From positions 1 through 64,000 of the forward strand of contig CAJNYU010002258.1 of the NCBI GenBank assembly GCA_905331475.1: a stretch of 64,000 nt of DNA. The letters are read 5' to 3'. This stretch comes from Rotaria socialis (taxonomy: Eukaryota > Rotifera > Eurotatoria > Philodinida > Philodinidae). Position numbers and translations under genes: made by a program. The notes beneath the pieces are model-generated. The model did not search any database, was not told where the DNA came from, and saw only the letters and a list, made by a program, of their open reading frames with translations. Every line of letters begins with the position of its first letter. Positions within the stretch are counted from its first letter, which is position 1. This document shows positions 26,701 through 37,912 of this stretch, piece by piece.

Positions 26701-26843
26701 AAGAAATCAATGCATTTCTTCGTCACACAACATCATCACATAAAGAAAACGATAATGGAAATCGAGCACATCGACCACATCATCATCATCATCGTAGATC
26801 ATCATCTCGGCACCGTTCCAAATCGCGTGAATATCGTCATTAA
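23776..26843 (+). CDS. YTHDC1: YTH-domain m6A reader, YTHDC1-like (5' end unresolved)
   Basis: Thirteen exons join in phase: 23776-23816, 23873-23984, 24321-24446, 24499-24599, 24653-24706, 24757-24929, 25032-25116, 25179-25354, 25777-25844, 26169-26293, 26349-26429, 26497-26640 and 26694-26843, at least 477 residues. YTHDC1 proteins bind N6-methyladenosine in nuclear RNA and affect splicing and export. The YTH domain covers exons 4-8: [20 protein letters not shown], then [50 protein letters not shown] and [20 protein letters not shown]. Two m6A-cage tryptophans (GVW and NWVL) are present; the third position, Leu439 in human, is Phe. An acidic, Asn/Thr-rich region precedes the domain, and an Arg/Ser/His-rich tail ([22 protein letters not shown]) follows, as in vertebrate YTHDC1. 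No in-frame start was found: the first listed exon needs one base from an upstream exon I could not place. Confidence 0.9.
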
Positions 26844-29142
26844 AACTTAAAGACGATTTATGATGCTTTTTCTTCTTCTTTTGTGTTCTGTTTTCTTTTC
26901 TTTTCTTTTCTTTTTTGAATGTGTATTCTGTGATATAGAGAAAATTTATCTAATAAAAAAAATAAACAAGGATAAAAAAATAATATTTCAAAGACATGCC
27001 ATAGATTTAGTCAAGAACATATTATATTAATCAATGATTGATATCGACATTGTCCTTCTACTCAAAGTTAAACATATATAAAACAAGGATTCATTTAAAT
27101 ATGATTGTGTAGGAGATACTATTAGAATCAAATTAAAATCGTGCCCTTTTTCATTGAGCAATACCATATATTTTATTGGAAAAAAAGACAAGCTGTCGTA
27201 GACTATTACATCATTACAACAAAATTTATGTTCTGTTCTTTTATTCGAAAATCATCTGTAGTTGTTTGTGTACTTTGTTGTCGCTTAGAAAGAAATAGAT
27301 TAGTTCATATTTAGGCAGGAATTAGATGACAATAAGAAAGAGAAGATAGACTCTATTTGTAATTTTGTCGTTCGTATGCATACGAACATATATTCACATG
27401 TTTTACAGCTTGCACACAAAATGAAACCTTTTCCTCTCTTTCTTTTTTTTGCACATATAACAGGAAACTTTGGTGATGCAGACGTATTCTTTTGTCATCA
27501 TCACCGCAATTAATATCTCACTTGCACGAATACAAGACTAGTAAAAACAACAGAAGAAAAAAAGCAAGGTAATTTTGTTATTAGCTTACGATGCTGAAAA
27601 CTTCCATTCATAGCTTTTAAAAGTTAAATACTTCGATTTCTTTTCTTCTTGAAGTTCTATATCAAATTTCATGCATTCTCTCGAGAATATCTCAATGTCA
27701 AACTAATCATTCGTCAACCTAAAACAAAAAAAAAATGCCGTATAATGTTTCTTCATAGTTATGACTTTAGGACATTGAAGAAAAATATTGTGTCTCATTT
27801 GCAGATGTCGATGCAGGTAAAAATTTATAAAAATAGATAAACGATATAAATAGACGAATAAAAACAAAAATTCATAATTGATTATTGATGATTGATGATG
27901 AGAAAAAAGAAATCGAGATATATTTTTATCTTTCTTGTTCTTGTCTTAAAAATATTAAAAAGTCGGATGATTTTGTATCGATATGGCAAATCATGTGACA
28001 CATCACGATGGGTGTTACGTTTATCTATCTTTTTCACTCCTTTGATTGTGTGTACTATTCGTTGTTTTTATTCATCATATCTTGTATGCTTACATATTGT
28101 TCATATACAGACATACTTATTTGATCGAACATCATTAGTTCAACTGCAAAATCATTAGTAAACCTAAACATTTTCCTACATAAAATTTATGACGCTCATC
28201 GATATTTTATTTTATTTTATTTTACTCTTATTCAAATCAACAACGACATCGTCAAAAAACAAAACACATACACTTCGACACTTTTCCTTTTTTTTTTCTT
28301 CTTCTCTCTTTCACATCAGCACTACTACACATGTATGTTTATTGAACTCGCAGTCACTTTTGCATGTGTAAAGAAATGCATTCGGTTAAAACTAACAACA
28401 AACATTATTATTTATTCTAAATTGAAGCAATGATAGCTGTTACAACCAATGGTGATGATATTTACGAAAATGAAAAGATTGAATTGACACATCATATATC
28501 TTATTTGGTCGTTTATTTCGTATTAGAAGTCATTTTTGTAATTACTGTTTGTATACGAAGAAAACAAGATAATCAGAGAAAAACAAAATACAAGGTTATT
28601 TCTTTTTCAATAAGTTGTTTTTGTACATTTATTTTGGCGAGAGCTAAGGCGTACCATAACGCCTGTTTCTGTACATATTTAAAGATACGCTCTTTTACAA
28701 GTTATTCATATTAGTCTTGTTCTCTATCTTTTTTTTTTCTTTTTTTCGATAATATTTAAAAAGCGAGAACGCAAATAAACTAGATGTTTTTAGTTTGTAT
28801 CGTCGACGTCGTCATCATCACCACTAACGTTTAGTAGTAGTGCAAAAAACGCGAAAATCTATTGACAAGTAGTAGGCACATACAGAAAGCGAGCGAGAGA
28901 GAGAAAACGCAAGACTATTCTCTAACGTGAGATGGCAGAACGAATGTTACGTACACGTTTAGGATCCAGCAACAGGTGATTATGGTGATCTTGAAGGACG
29001 ATGAAAACATTACCTTCTCAGCATCATCATCATCGATGTCAAAATAACATACGTTTAATTTTTCCTCACTCTCTACACAACGACAAATATTCACCTTAAT
29101 AGTAGTTATTAGACACTATTATTTATTCAAACCGTGTATACT
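26844..29142. other. Intergenic/UTR between YTHDC1 and FAM78
   Basis: A (TTTTC)n run at about 26888-26917 follows the YTHDC1 stop. Tandem polyadenylation-like AATAAA occurs near 26960. A 94-codon frame at 28430-28714 with one hydrophobic segment (SYLVVYFVLEVIFVITVCI) is not recognisable and is left uncalled. The last few hundred bases before 29143 probably form the FAM78 leader. Confidence 0.4.
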
Positions 29143-30733
29143 ATGCAATTTTACACGTATCCATATTTTCCTACTGGCTATTGGCCTGGCGAAACTCCTT
29201 CCTATTCTCAGGTACAAGGCAATAAATAAAAATCCTAATATCATAAGTTTTACAAATAATTAATTTACTTTTATGAATCAGATAAGACGCAACAAAAATA
29301 TGTTCATAGTCATTTGTATTTTTTTGACATACATATGATTGATTTTTTTGCAAATTGAAAAGTTGGTTTTTCTTTCTCTCCAATGATAGGCCTTTGCCAA
29401 TGTCCCACAATCACAAACTGTTTCGACAACAGTTGACAATAGCATGAATTTAATGGGTCGATTAATTGATAAAACAAAACGGACTCCTGCCATACGAACA
29501 ATAACAAATGAAAAACCTCCACAATCAATAGTACCAATACGAATACTTGAACTAGACGCTAAAATAGAAAATCGTCCGACTATAATCGATGAAAAGAATC
29601 CAGCTGTTTTAAAATATCGAACACCACATTTTCGGTATATGAAAATACGAATAAAGAAAAAGACAAAACTCGCAATTCTACTTTTGTTTTTTTTTTCGTT
29701 TTGAAATGTTTAGATCTACAGCTACTATTCTATTTCCTCCACTAGAAGACGGGGCACATTGGAAAATTGGTTGGATTCAATCATGTCGACGCATGGATTT
29801 TTTAAATTCATATGGCGATTGTGGTTATTCAAGTTGGGAATTTCCTCAATTAGTGTCTGGTCAAAATCCAATGATATCAGATTCTGATGGACGCAATTAT
29901 CCATTTTATGGTTCCAAATCTGAAGTAAGCGAACTTCATGGACCATGTCTAGATTACCAAACAATAAAAGTTATTATGAATGATAATTTTTATCCACATA
30001 TAACATGGGATATTCCCACAAGTAATGAACGTTTATTACGTTTAACAAATGTAAAACGTCATCAAAGTTTTTATACATGGCTTGTTGCAATGAATGTTAA
30101 AACTGGTTCAATACTTGTACTTAAAACAATAAGTTGGCAAATGAACCTTGAAATAAACGTTGATCCAACGCAAGCGCAAGGCTCACGCGCAATACTTATT
30201 TCTGATCCAGCACCGAGTCAACCGGAGATTCTCAAACAAAATATTCGAATCCCGACGTGTGTTCTTTACCCTCCAAATGTAAATTTATTTTTATTAATAT
30301 TAATTTTTCGTTTATATTTATTCGTTTCTTTTTTTCTCTTCTTCTTTTCTAGGCAAATAGTGCACAAATTCTTGTTTGGCATCCCGGTTGCCGTGTTGGT
30401 GAAATTAGTAAACAACCTGAAATTGTTGTACCTCCACGATGCTTGTCTGTCTTACATCAAAATCCATATTATGATCATTATATTCGACATAAAACGCATA
30501 CTTCTATTCAAAATAAACTGAATAGCGGAAGTTCATCATCATCATCATCACCGTCTTCTGAGAATAAAACTAATTGTTCACAATCATCAACTACAAAGTC
30601 TTACTGTCGTCTCATATTTCCTCAAGTTTCTACTTCGAAGTCATCTTCAGTACCGGGTAACCGTTGTTGTAACGATCTGAAACATATGCTTGACGATCAT
30701 GCTAGACTTGCTCAAGGTGTTATAGTTCGATAG
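29143..30733 (+). CDS. FAM78: FAM78-family protein with extended C-terminus
   Basis: Four exons join in phase (29143-29211, 29390-29634, 29714-30278, 30353-30733) to 419 residues. Vertebrate FAM78A/B are about 260-285 aa and of unknown biochemical function. The conserved core runs from about residue 60 to 315: PAVLKYRTPHFR, HWKIGWIQSCRRMDFLNSY, GYSSWEFPQL, ISDSDGRNYPFYG, MNDNFYPHITWDIP, HQSFYTWLVAMNVKTG and ANSAQILVWHPG. Exon 1 adds a Tyr/Pro-rich start (MQFYTYPYFPTGYW). The last 100 or so residues form an extension absent from vertebrate forms, containing six consecutive serines and several cysteines. All introns are short (74-178 nt) with good GT..AG ends. Confidence 0.92.
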
Positions 30734-33298
30734 GTCATATTATAGTTTTCTTTCTAATTTTTTTGATTCTTTTTCCTTTTTTTTCTTCTCCTGAATTGTT
30801 ATCTATTGCAAATTACAGTGAGATTTGAAGATAAGATGTCATGCAAGCGATGAATTTCTTCAATCGAAATTCTATTCATCCAGAAAACCTGTGGTAAGAA
30901 ATGTTTTTCATTCATTCTTTTAAATAAACATGTTTTTTGTAGTTATAAATTTTATTTTTTCACGTTGATTGATAAAGATCATTATTTTATTCATAGTATT
31001 GATTTATTCAAAAAATTGAGCTGAATTTATTGTTCAAATAAGAAGCTAGACACTATTGAATATCAAGTGATAGAGAATTACAATAATGTAATACTAAATG
31101 ACTCTTAAGTACAAGTGACGAGTCCAACTAAATCATTTAATGTAATGAGTATGTAATTCATCAAGAGATTGATATTTTATGTGTGTTTGTGTACACGACT
31201 CGAATACAAAAAATGAAGATTATATTGTTTATACATATGATATTTGTTATTTTTAAGAGCTCAAATTTTTAATAATATAATTCTGAGACTGTCTCTCTGA
31301 CCGTATGGGATTTACTATATCAGAATCTAGCTTAATAGCTGCCGTATCGGTTATAAAACTTTCACATTCTGTTAAGAGACAATTTATACCAATATCAACA
31401 ATGAAACGTATTTAAAATATTTTGATTTTCTCGAATGTAGTTTTTAGTTAGTTGCTTATTCACATGTCAGATGGATGGAAAATAAGCGCTTTTGAGTATG
31501 ATGACTGTAGATGTATGACTTGAGTTCATGAACATAATATTCTTATGATTTAGATGAAAACTTATGTTTCACTTGCACTTCATTAATTGAGTAGACACGA
31601 AAGGTTATCTATCTGGAACAGGAGATGCTAGAAAAATGCAATGCTGGCTAAATAGAAGTTTGATTTTGATATGAAAGGGAAGATAACGCTTTTGACACAC
31701 TGAATTTCGTATTCCAAGTTGTATTTATCTCTGAGTTTTGGTTGATATCTATACTTCATGTTTACCTTGTCATTCACACATCGTGAGATTGCGGGACGCA
31801 TTAGAAATGCCATGAATATTGAAAGCTGTTATAGTTAGATAAAATTGCTCAGACTTCCTCGCTATTCCAGAGTGTGTAGGTGTGGTTATTGATTAAAAGA
31901 AGACTCACACCCACACCCACACCCCATAAATGCTGTAAATTTAAAATAAATGCTATTTTTGTAGAAAATAGACACTAAAAAGGTTATAAAAGTTAGAAAG
32001 TTTTATTATTCGTAGTCCGAATATCAATATTTTAGAAAATGTTCGATTTTCTGTTCAATAGAAACTCGTCGCTGAATTCGTATGGACATTCTTAGAATAT
32101 CTTTTATGAATTCATATATGCATTTTGTATTTTACTGTGTAGTTCTTCAGACGTATTCAAGGAAATTTGAAAATAGTTTCAATTCGTACAGATACAAAGT
32201 TTCAATAAATGATTCTAGGATGCTGTCTTTCTGAAGCCGTCTACCGAGAATTGGTTTCTAATTGGTACCTGACTCATTAAGAAGGTTACAGGTAGATGGG
32301 ATTCAGTGGGACTACCTATCTGAAGTTACCTCTAACGAATTCTACTTCTAAAGTCGTAAAAACTATCGGTGACAATAGATTCCAAAAAATGACTCCCGTC
32401 ACTGGAAAATGTGATAGGAAGGATATGAGTGACCTATACTCATCATATATGTTTTTCCTCGCTAAAGTCTTGAATACCACTGCCTGAAGACCGTTTGAAG
32501 GTTAAAAGCTTCGTTATAGGTAGCTTAACATAGGCTACGAAGTAATTTACTTATTTCATCCAAAGTAACTTGTAGTGTGCATCTACGAGTAGTTCTGAAA
32601 GGTTATAGACCGCTTCACATTTCTCTGAGAAATCCGCTTTTGTCACAACAACATTTTCATGGTGTGGGTGTGTAGACCTTCAATTTATACTTCCAATTCC
32701 ACATCCGCATTTTTGTATTGATCAATTAAGATTGTTAGAAAAATAACTAACATGACGTAGATTAAGTAATACTACAAAAAGATCAATGATTCTGTCGAAG
32801 TATGTATTTCATGTTTTTTTTAAAGTAATCCCACAGAGTTTCTTAAAACCGAACAAAAGAGATGTTGTCCTATCATTCTTTTTTCGAGAAAGTGGCTCTT
32901 GGAATCTGTCATTGTGTTTATCACTGATGAGTTACAGTCCCAAAAATACACAACATAATTGTTGTGTATTTGTTTTCAGGAGACGATGTAGCTAAAACAG
33001 TTTCGAAAAAATAAAGTAATACTGAATGAGTGCTATACTTTGACATTAATTAATTCTAATGCACATAAATATAATAAGAAATTTAGAAAAAAAAGCAGAA
33101 TACAATGAGCAATAAGCAAGACCCATATGTATCTAAGTAATATTTATTTTTCTTGTTGCCATTTGGTTTGCCCCTTTATCATTTTTAATTATCATATGAA
33201 TGAGAATAATATCTCTCCTTTTAATTCTTGTATATAGTTCTCTCTATTCTCTCGTCTCAAATCTATCTTCCTCTCCTTTCTATCAATCGATTTTTTAG
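30734..33298. other. No recognisable gene
   Basis: AT-rich sequence with scattered short frames (all under 70 codons). It holds the telomere-like run at 31906-31925 and a second short GTGTGGGTGTG at about 32661. A small part next to 30734 is the FAM78 3' UTR. Confidence 0.5.
31906..31925. repeat. Interstitial telomere-like (CCCACA)n run
   Basis: About three units of CCCACA (TGTGGG on the other strand). TGTGGG is the telomeric repeat reported for bdelloid rotifers. Shorter matches occur at about 8646-8655 and 44083-44098. Confidence 0.6.
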
Positions 33299-34167
33299 TC
33301 ATTCCACTACGTGGTTGTTCAATCGACATTCATCCAAATGCTCAATGGAAACAAAATAGTCTCACTGTAGCTGGAGGAAATGGGCAGGACAATGGATTCA
33401 ATCAACTCTCGAACCCATGCGGTTTGTATGTTGATGATGATCAAACTGTCTATGTCGTTGACCGACCCAATCACTGTATTATGGAATGGAAATCGGATGT
33501 GAAGAGCGGCGAAGTGGTTGCAAGTGGAAATGAAAAAGGACGTGAGGCTCGTCAATTGTCTCAACCATTTGATGTGATTGTTGACAAAGAGAGAGATAGT
33601 CTCATCATCTCGAACATCGATTGTTTGGGTTTGACAATGAACGAGAATGGATCTCTCTATGTCGTTGACGTTGCAAAAGTTGAAGTGAGACGATATCGAA
33701 GAGTAGAATATCAAGGAACAGTGGTTGCAGGTGACAATGGACGTGGAGATCGTCTCGATCAACTCTCTGGTCCAACATACGTTTTCCTCGATCGAGATCA
33801 TTCAGTGTACGTATCTGATTGGGAAAATCATCGTGTGATGAAATGGATGGAAGGTGCGAAAGAAAGTATTATCGTGGCTGATGATCAATGGCGAGGAAAT
33901 GGTCTTACACAATTGTCAAATCCTGGAGGAGTCATTATCGATCAATTGGGCACTGTCTATGTGGCTGACTGAGGGAATGCTCGAATCATGCGTTGGCCCA
34001 AAGAAGCCACACAGGGAAATGTCATTGTTGGTGGCAACGGCCAAGGAAGAAAATCAAATCGTCTCAATGCGCCCAACGGCTTATCATTCGATCGAAACGG
34101 TAATCTGTACGTTGTAGATTTGGGAAATCATCGAGTACAAAAATTCAATATTGAATTCAATGGATAA
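33299..34167 (+). pseudogene. NHL-repeat protein, broken
   Basis: About five NHL-type beta-propeller repeats of roughly 45-55 residues are readable, with the recurring pattern QLSNPxG...VYVxD..NHxxMxW. Examples are VYVVDRPNHCIMEWKSD, VYVSDWENHRVMKWMEG and LYVVDLGNHRVQKFN. NHL repeats mediate protein or RNA contacts, and large families occur in rotifers. Two lesions are visible. A TGA at 33970-33972 falls exactly where repeats have Trp (VAD-stop-GNARIMRW), a single base from TGG. Near 33600 a repeat is shortened by about 20 residues (SLIISNIDCLGL). The frame re-opens to a normal stop at 34167. The left edge follows a TTTTTTAG acceptor-like site, so upstream exons may be lost. Confidence 0.75.
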
Positions 34168-34886
34168 ATAAATAAACAAAGAAGAACAACAAATACCGAA
34201 CTGTATAAAAAAAGCATTTTGAATTATTTTTTTATACAAAAAATTGATGTGTATTTAGTGTGTCTTTTCTTGTGTATCCGGGATAGGCCCTTGTGCTGCA
34301 ATAGAGGCATTAATTTTATGATGTTCCGAAATAAACAGATTATTTGTAAGAACATATTTGAAGGAGTAGTTCATTGTTTACATCGACTTAATTCACATTA
34401 ATATAATTTCCTCGATTATCTCAATCGTTACTGGATATGTTAACACCTGAATAATCATTTAAAATAAATATAATTATTCATTCAATTCATTTTGTTGATG
34501 CCAAATATGCATACTAAAATATTTGTATAGGTGTGCGAGCTTGTCGTTAGTGGAAAGATCAACATCCTTCACAACCGAATACGTCGATCAATTGAAGATG
34601 CAAATACTTTAGATGAAGAGATGAAAGAGGAAATTATTAAATACTGAAAAAAAGCAAAACTGTGTCGTTTAGCATTTTCAATTGCATGATAGAACTTGAC
34701 ATTGTTCTTATATTTTTGATTATTCGTCTTTTGTCTTTTGCTGATACAGCGTTTTTTTGTTCTGATATATTTATTATCCCTTAAAAAGATGTTGTCTGTC
34801 CTCCCGGAGCAAAACACTGGTCTCAACAATAAAAAGATCCTATCAAGGAGACATTGTAGATGTAGGAAAGTAATAATAACATATAT

Positions 34887-35446
34887 CTTAGGATAGATTA
34901 AAATCCAGTACAGTTTTAAATCGAACTAGGACAGATTAAAATTTTAATTTTTCCTAGTTCAGATTAAAATTTTAAAGTGAACTAGTTGACTTCGAAATGC
35001 ATTTTAATCTCAACTAGTTGACTTTAAAATTTTGATCTGAACTAGGAAAAATCAAAATATTTTAAACTGAACTAGAACAGTTTCAAATATTTTGATCTGA
35101 ACCAGGACAGATTAAAATATTTTGATTTGAACTAGTTCAGATTGAAATATACACATTTGGATGGATAATAGGTGAAAGTGAAGGCGAGCGCGAGGACGCG
35201 TGTAATAGTTCCATCTTCACTCATCATCATTCACCATAGACCCTTGTCGTCACCCCAACGCGTATCTTCTACCAGCCAGCCACGGATAATTTGACTAAAC
35301 ATTTTAGTGTGTCCTAGTTCAGATCAAAATTTTAAAGTCAACTAGCTGAGATTAAAATGCATTTCGAAGTCAACTAGCTCACTTTAAAATTTTAATCTGT
35401 CCTAGTTCGATTTAAAACTGTACTGGATTTTAATCTATCCTACGAC
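34887..35446. mobile_element. Fold-back element with repeated CTAG-centred boxes
   Basis: Inverted ends start TTAGGATAGATTAAAATCCA on the left and run in reverse to CTATCCTACG on the right, with arms of about 150-200 bp. The arms are modular: palindromic boxes such as GAACTAGTTC, CAACTAGTTG and CCTAGTTC recur every 21-35 bp, separated by ATTAAAATTTTAA. The sequence ACATATAT occurs just outside each end (34879-34886 and 35447-35454) and may be an 8-bp target duplication, though the flanks are AT-rich. There is no coding capacity. Layout and the shared TTAAAATCCAG link it to the element at 13398-13900. Confidence 0.75.
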
Positions 35447-35545
35447 ACATATATACTATATATATGTACATGTACTTTTGATACTTTATTATACGAAGAG
35501 AAAACAACCAGCTGCGATTTATTTGAATTTATGTAACTTAAAAAC

Positions 35546-36838
35546 ATGTCGATTACTTCTATTGAGAATTTATCAAACGAATTTTTCTATGAAATATTCG
35601 ATTATCTTGATGGTTTTACAATATACCAAGCATTTTCACATCTTAATCATCGATTTCCGGAGCCTCTTAATTCATCAAATCTTCTATTGAAAATAACCAT
35701 AAGATCATCACAGGATGAAACATACATGAACACATGTCGACAACTTTTAAACAATAATAAACAACAAATTCTTTCATAGCCTGTATCACTACCATCAAGA
35801 AAGCGTGATTTGTTTTCATTATATCGAATCGGTTCATCATTGACATGTCTCGAGCCACTTGTTCTTGAAAAAATTCCACTGCAAATACTAATTTCAATTC
35901 TTACTAATTTATCTTGTCTATCTCGCCTTTGTTCATTAACTCTTGATACAGGATGAACATCAAGAAGTTCAACTGAAATTTATCGATTAGTTTTTACTTT
36001 ACCAACATCGAAATTTCTTTCATACCCATCCGATGAAACAATCGAACCTATCCTATTGCCACTTGCTACTGATCAACAATTAACAATCATTGAACATCTT
36101 GTTATTAATCATTCATGTAATTTCAATGAACAGCCTACAAGCGTATCTTATAACACCTCAACATTTGATATTATCTGTTCAATTCGTTCATATATATAGA
36201 GGTTATTTGAAAAAAAGCATTCTTGTGTAGGGAATAAATGATTGTCTTCTTTTTCTTTTTAGACATCGATGGTATGACAATGATTCTTCTATTTGAATAT
36301 TCGACATCTACTCGACTTACTACAAAGGATATTTCTCGTTATTAATTGAACTTAACTCTTCGTGATATTTCAACACAAACACAAATTTATTATTTTGAAA
36401 TTTTAACACCTGACAATTGTTCAAGTACATTAATTGAAATCATAAATAGCTTGCCGGTACTTGATTCATTGAAAATTTCTTTGTTTATTATTGTCCGAAT
36501 CAATATTTTCGTCTTACACATCAACGAAAAGTAAAATTGCAAAAGTTTATTTTGAAAACATGAATTCAATCGAAGAAATTGATTTTCTTATTAAATTTTT
36601 TCCTCGTTTAACACATTTCAAAGTAGATTTAATGAATAAGATCTATTATGAATCATTTCTCAAATATATTTTACAAAAACTGGATAATAATCGCCATCGA
36701 TATCTTCGATTGATTTGTCTTCATCTTCTCACAGCAACAGATAATGAACTGATTAATAAAATACACGATCATGAGAAATTACTTCGTCATTATACAATTG
36801 AATTTGAACGTGATAATATCTGTTTGTGTTGGATCTGA
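35546..36838 (+). pseudogene. F-box-like/leucine-rich protein relic
   Basis: The start MSITSIENLSNEFFYEIFDY followed by LDGFTIYQAFSHLNHRF fits an F-box-like N-terminus of the type abundant in bdelloid genomes, where such proteins would be substrate adaptors of SCF ubiquitin ligases. Leucine-rich sequence follows (LEPLVLEKIPLQILISILTN). The same frame stays otherwise readable for 650 nt but is cut by stops at 35777-35779, 35954-35956 and 36197-36199. A plausible intron (36202-36261) leads into a second part with a TGA at about 36293 and a frameshift near 36483. The last stretch (about 36491-36838) is open again and ends in a normal stop. It is a pseudogene; the family call rests on general pattern only. 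Confidence 0.6.
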
Positions 36839-37912
36839 TTTTTCTTTTTAGTGTTTTACTTATTCGTGCATGGAACTTTTAAATAAAAATTCAGTCGCCT
36901 CTCTTTTTTCTTGTTGAGATCTGCCTGGAGCGAAGGTCTGAATTACACGTATCGCTTATTGACCTATAAATCACTTCTATGGAAAAATTTTCAAACGTTT
37001 TTAGTAAGATAATTCATACAAAGGAATCACATGAATGCATTTTATTTGTCTATGCGTATAAAGAGGAAAACAACTGTATAATATACGTTCATTTATGTAC
37101 ATATTTCCGCCTGGAAAAAATTAATGTCGCACGATATTCTTGATATATCATCTTCATACATAAACATTTTAAGAAATGTAATTATATATTCGGATAGCCC
37201 ATGAAATTCTCTATAACTCAATATATATACATTTTGAATTGCACTCATTCGCTAAAGATAAATTCAAGTGCAGTAAAGGCAACGTCGTCGTCAGATTCCC
37301 AGAAAATTCATTGTTTGTTCCTTTCCAATTAATTTTTTCTAATCTATTTTAAATGTAGGAAAATATATTTACAAAAATAAATATATATTCTGAAACCGAG
37401 TGAAATTCTCTATTAGCCTGTGTCTTTGTCAACCTTGACTTCCAATTATTTGAGGGCAAATCTTTCGAGTATTGTCAGTGTACTCAAGCATCACGCTCAT
37501 AGGTTTCATGTTGTTGAGAGTTCAAGCAATACCCCTGCGGAAAGTTGCTTATCTAAGACCAAACACTCCCAAAAGCACCGAGATCAGGTTTGATGGGTGG
37601 TTCGTTATCCATATCTCTTACGTTTTCAACAGATAATCGTTCATGGGTTGTTGTATGAGTTCATGCGAATTAAGGTACAATAGCAATGCTCGAAATATTT
37701 GTCATCGAACAAATGCAAGTTCAGGCTGGCAGCAGTACCAGATGATAGAGAATTTCACGTGCTTTCAGAATATATATTTATTAATTCGATAGAAGCGGAG
37801 TGATGCAAGCAATTATATAGCCGGTAGTCGAAACAATCAGCATTGGTTTCACTAGCGATCATTTTTTATGAAGACTGAATGACTTGCGTTGAAATTCATT
37901 GTTCCTAGATTT
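36839..37912. other. No recognisable gene
   Basis: AT-rich DNA with no open frame of note. It separates the F-box-like relic from the dead transposase. Confidence 0.5.

Noticed and set aside
28430..28714. 94-codon frame with one hydrophobic segment
   Set aside because: No homologue recognised and no convincing exon partner; left as intergenic.
33319..33801. 160-codon minus-strand frame
   Set aside because: It is antisense to the NHL repeats and reflects their codon pattern; no family resemblance of its own.
33970..33972. TGA read as selenocysteine or tryptophan (recoding)
   Set aside because: The complete genes in the window use TGA as stop (for example MSH2), and the NHL gene has other damage, so a nonsense mutation is simpler.
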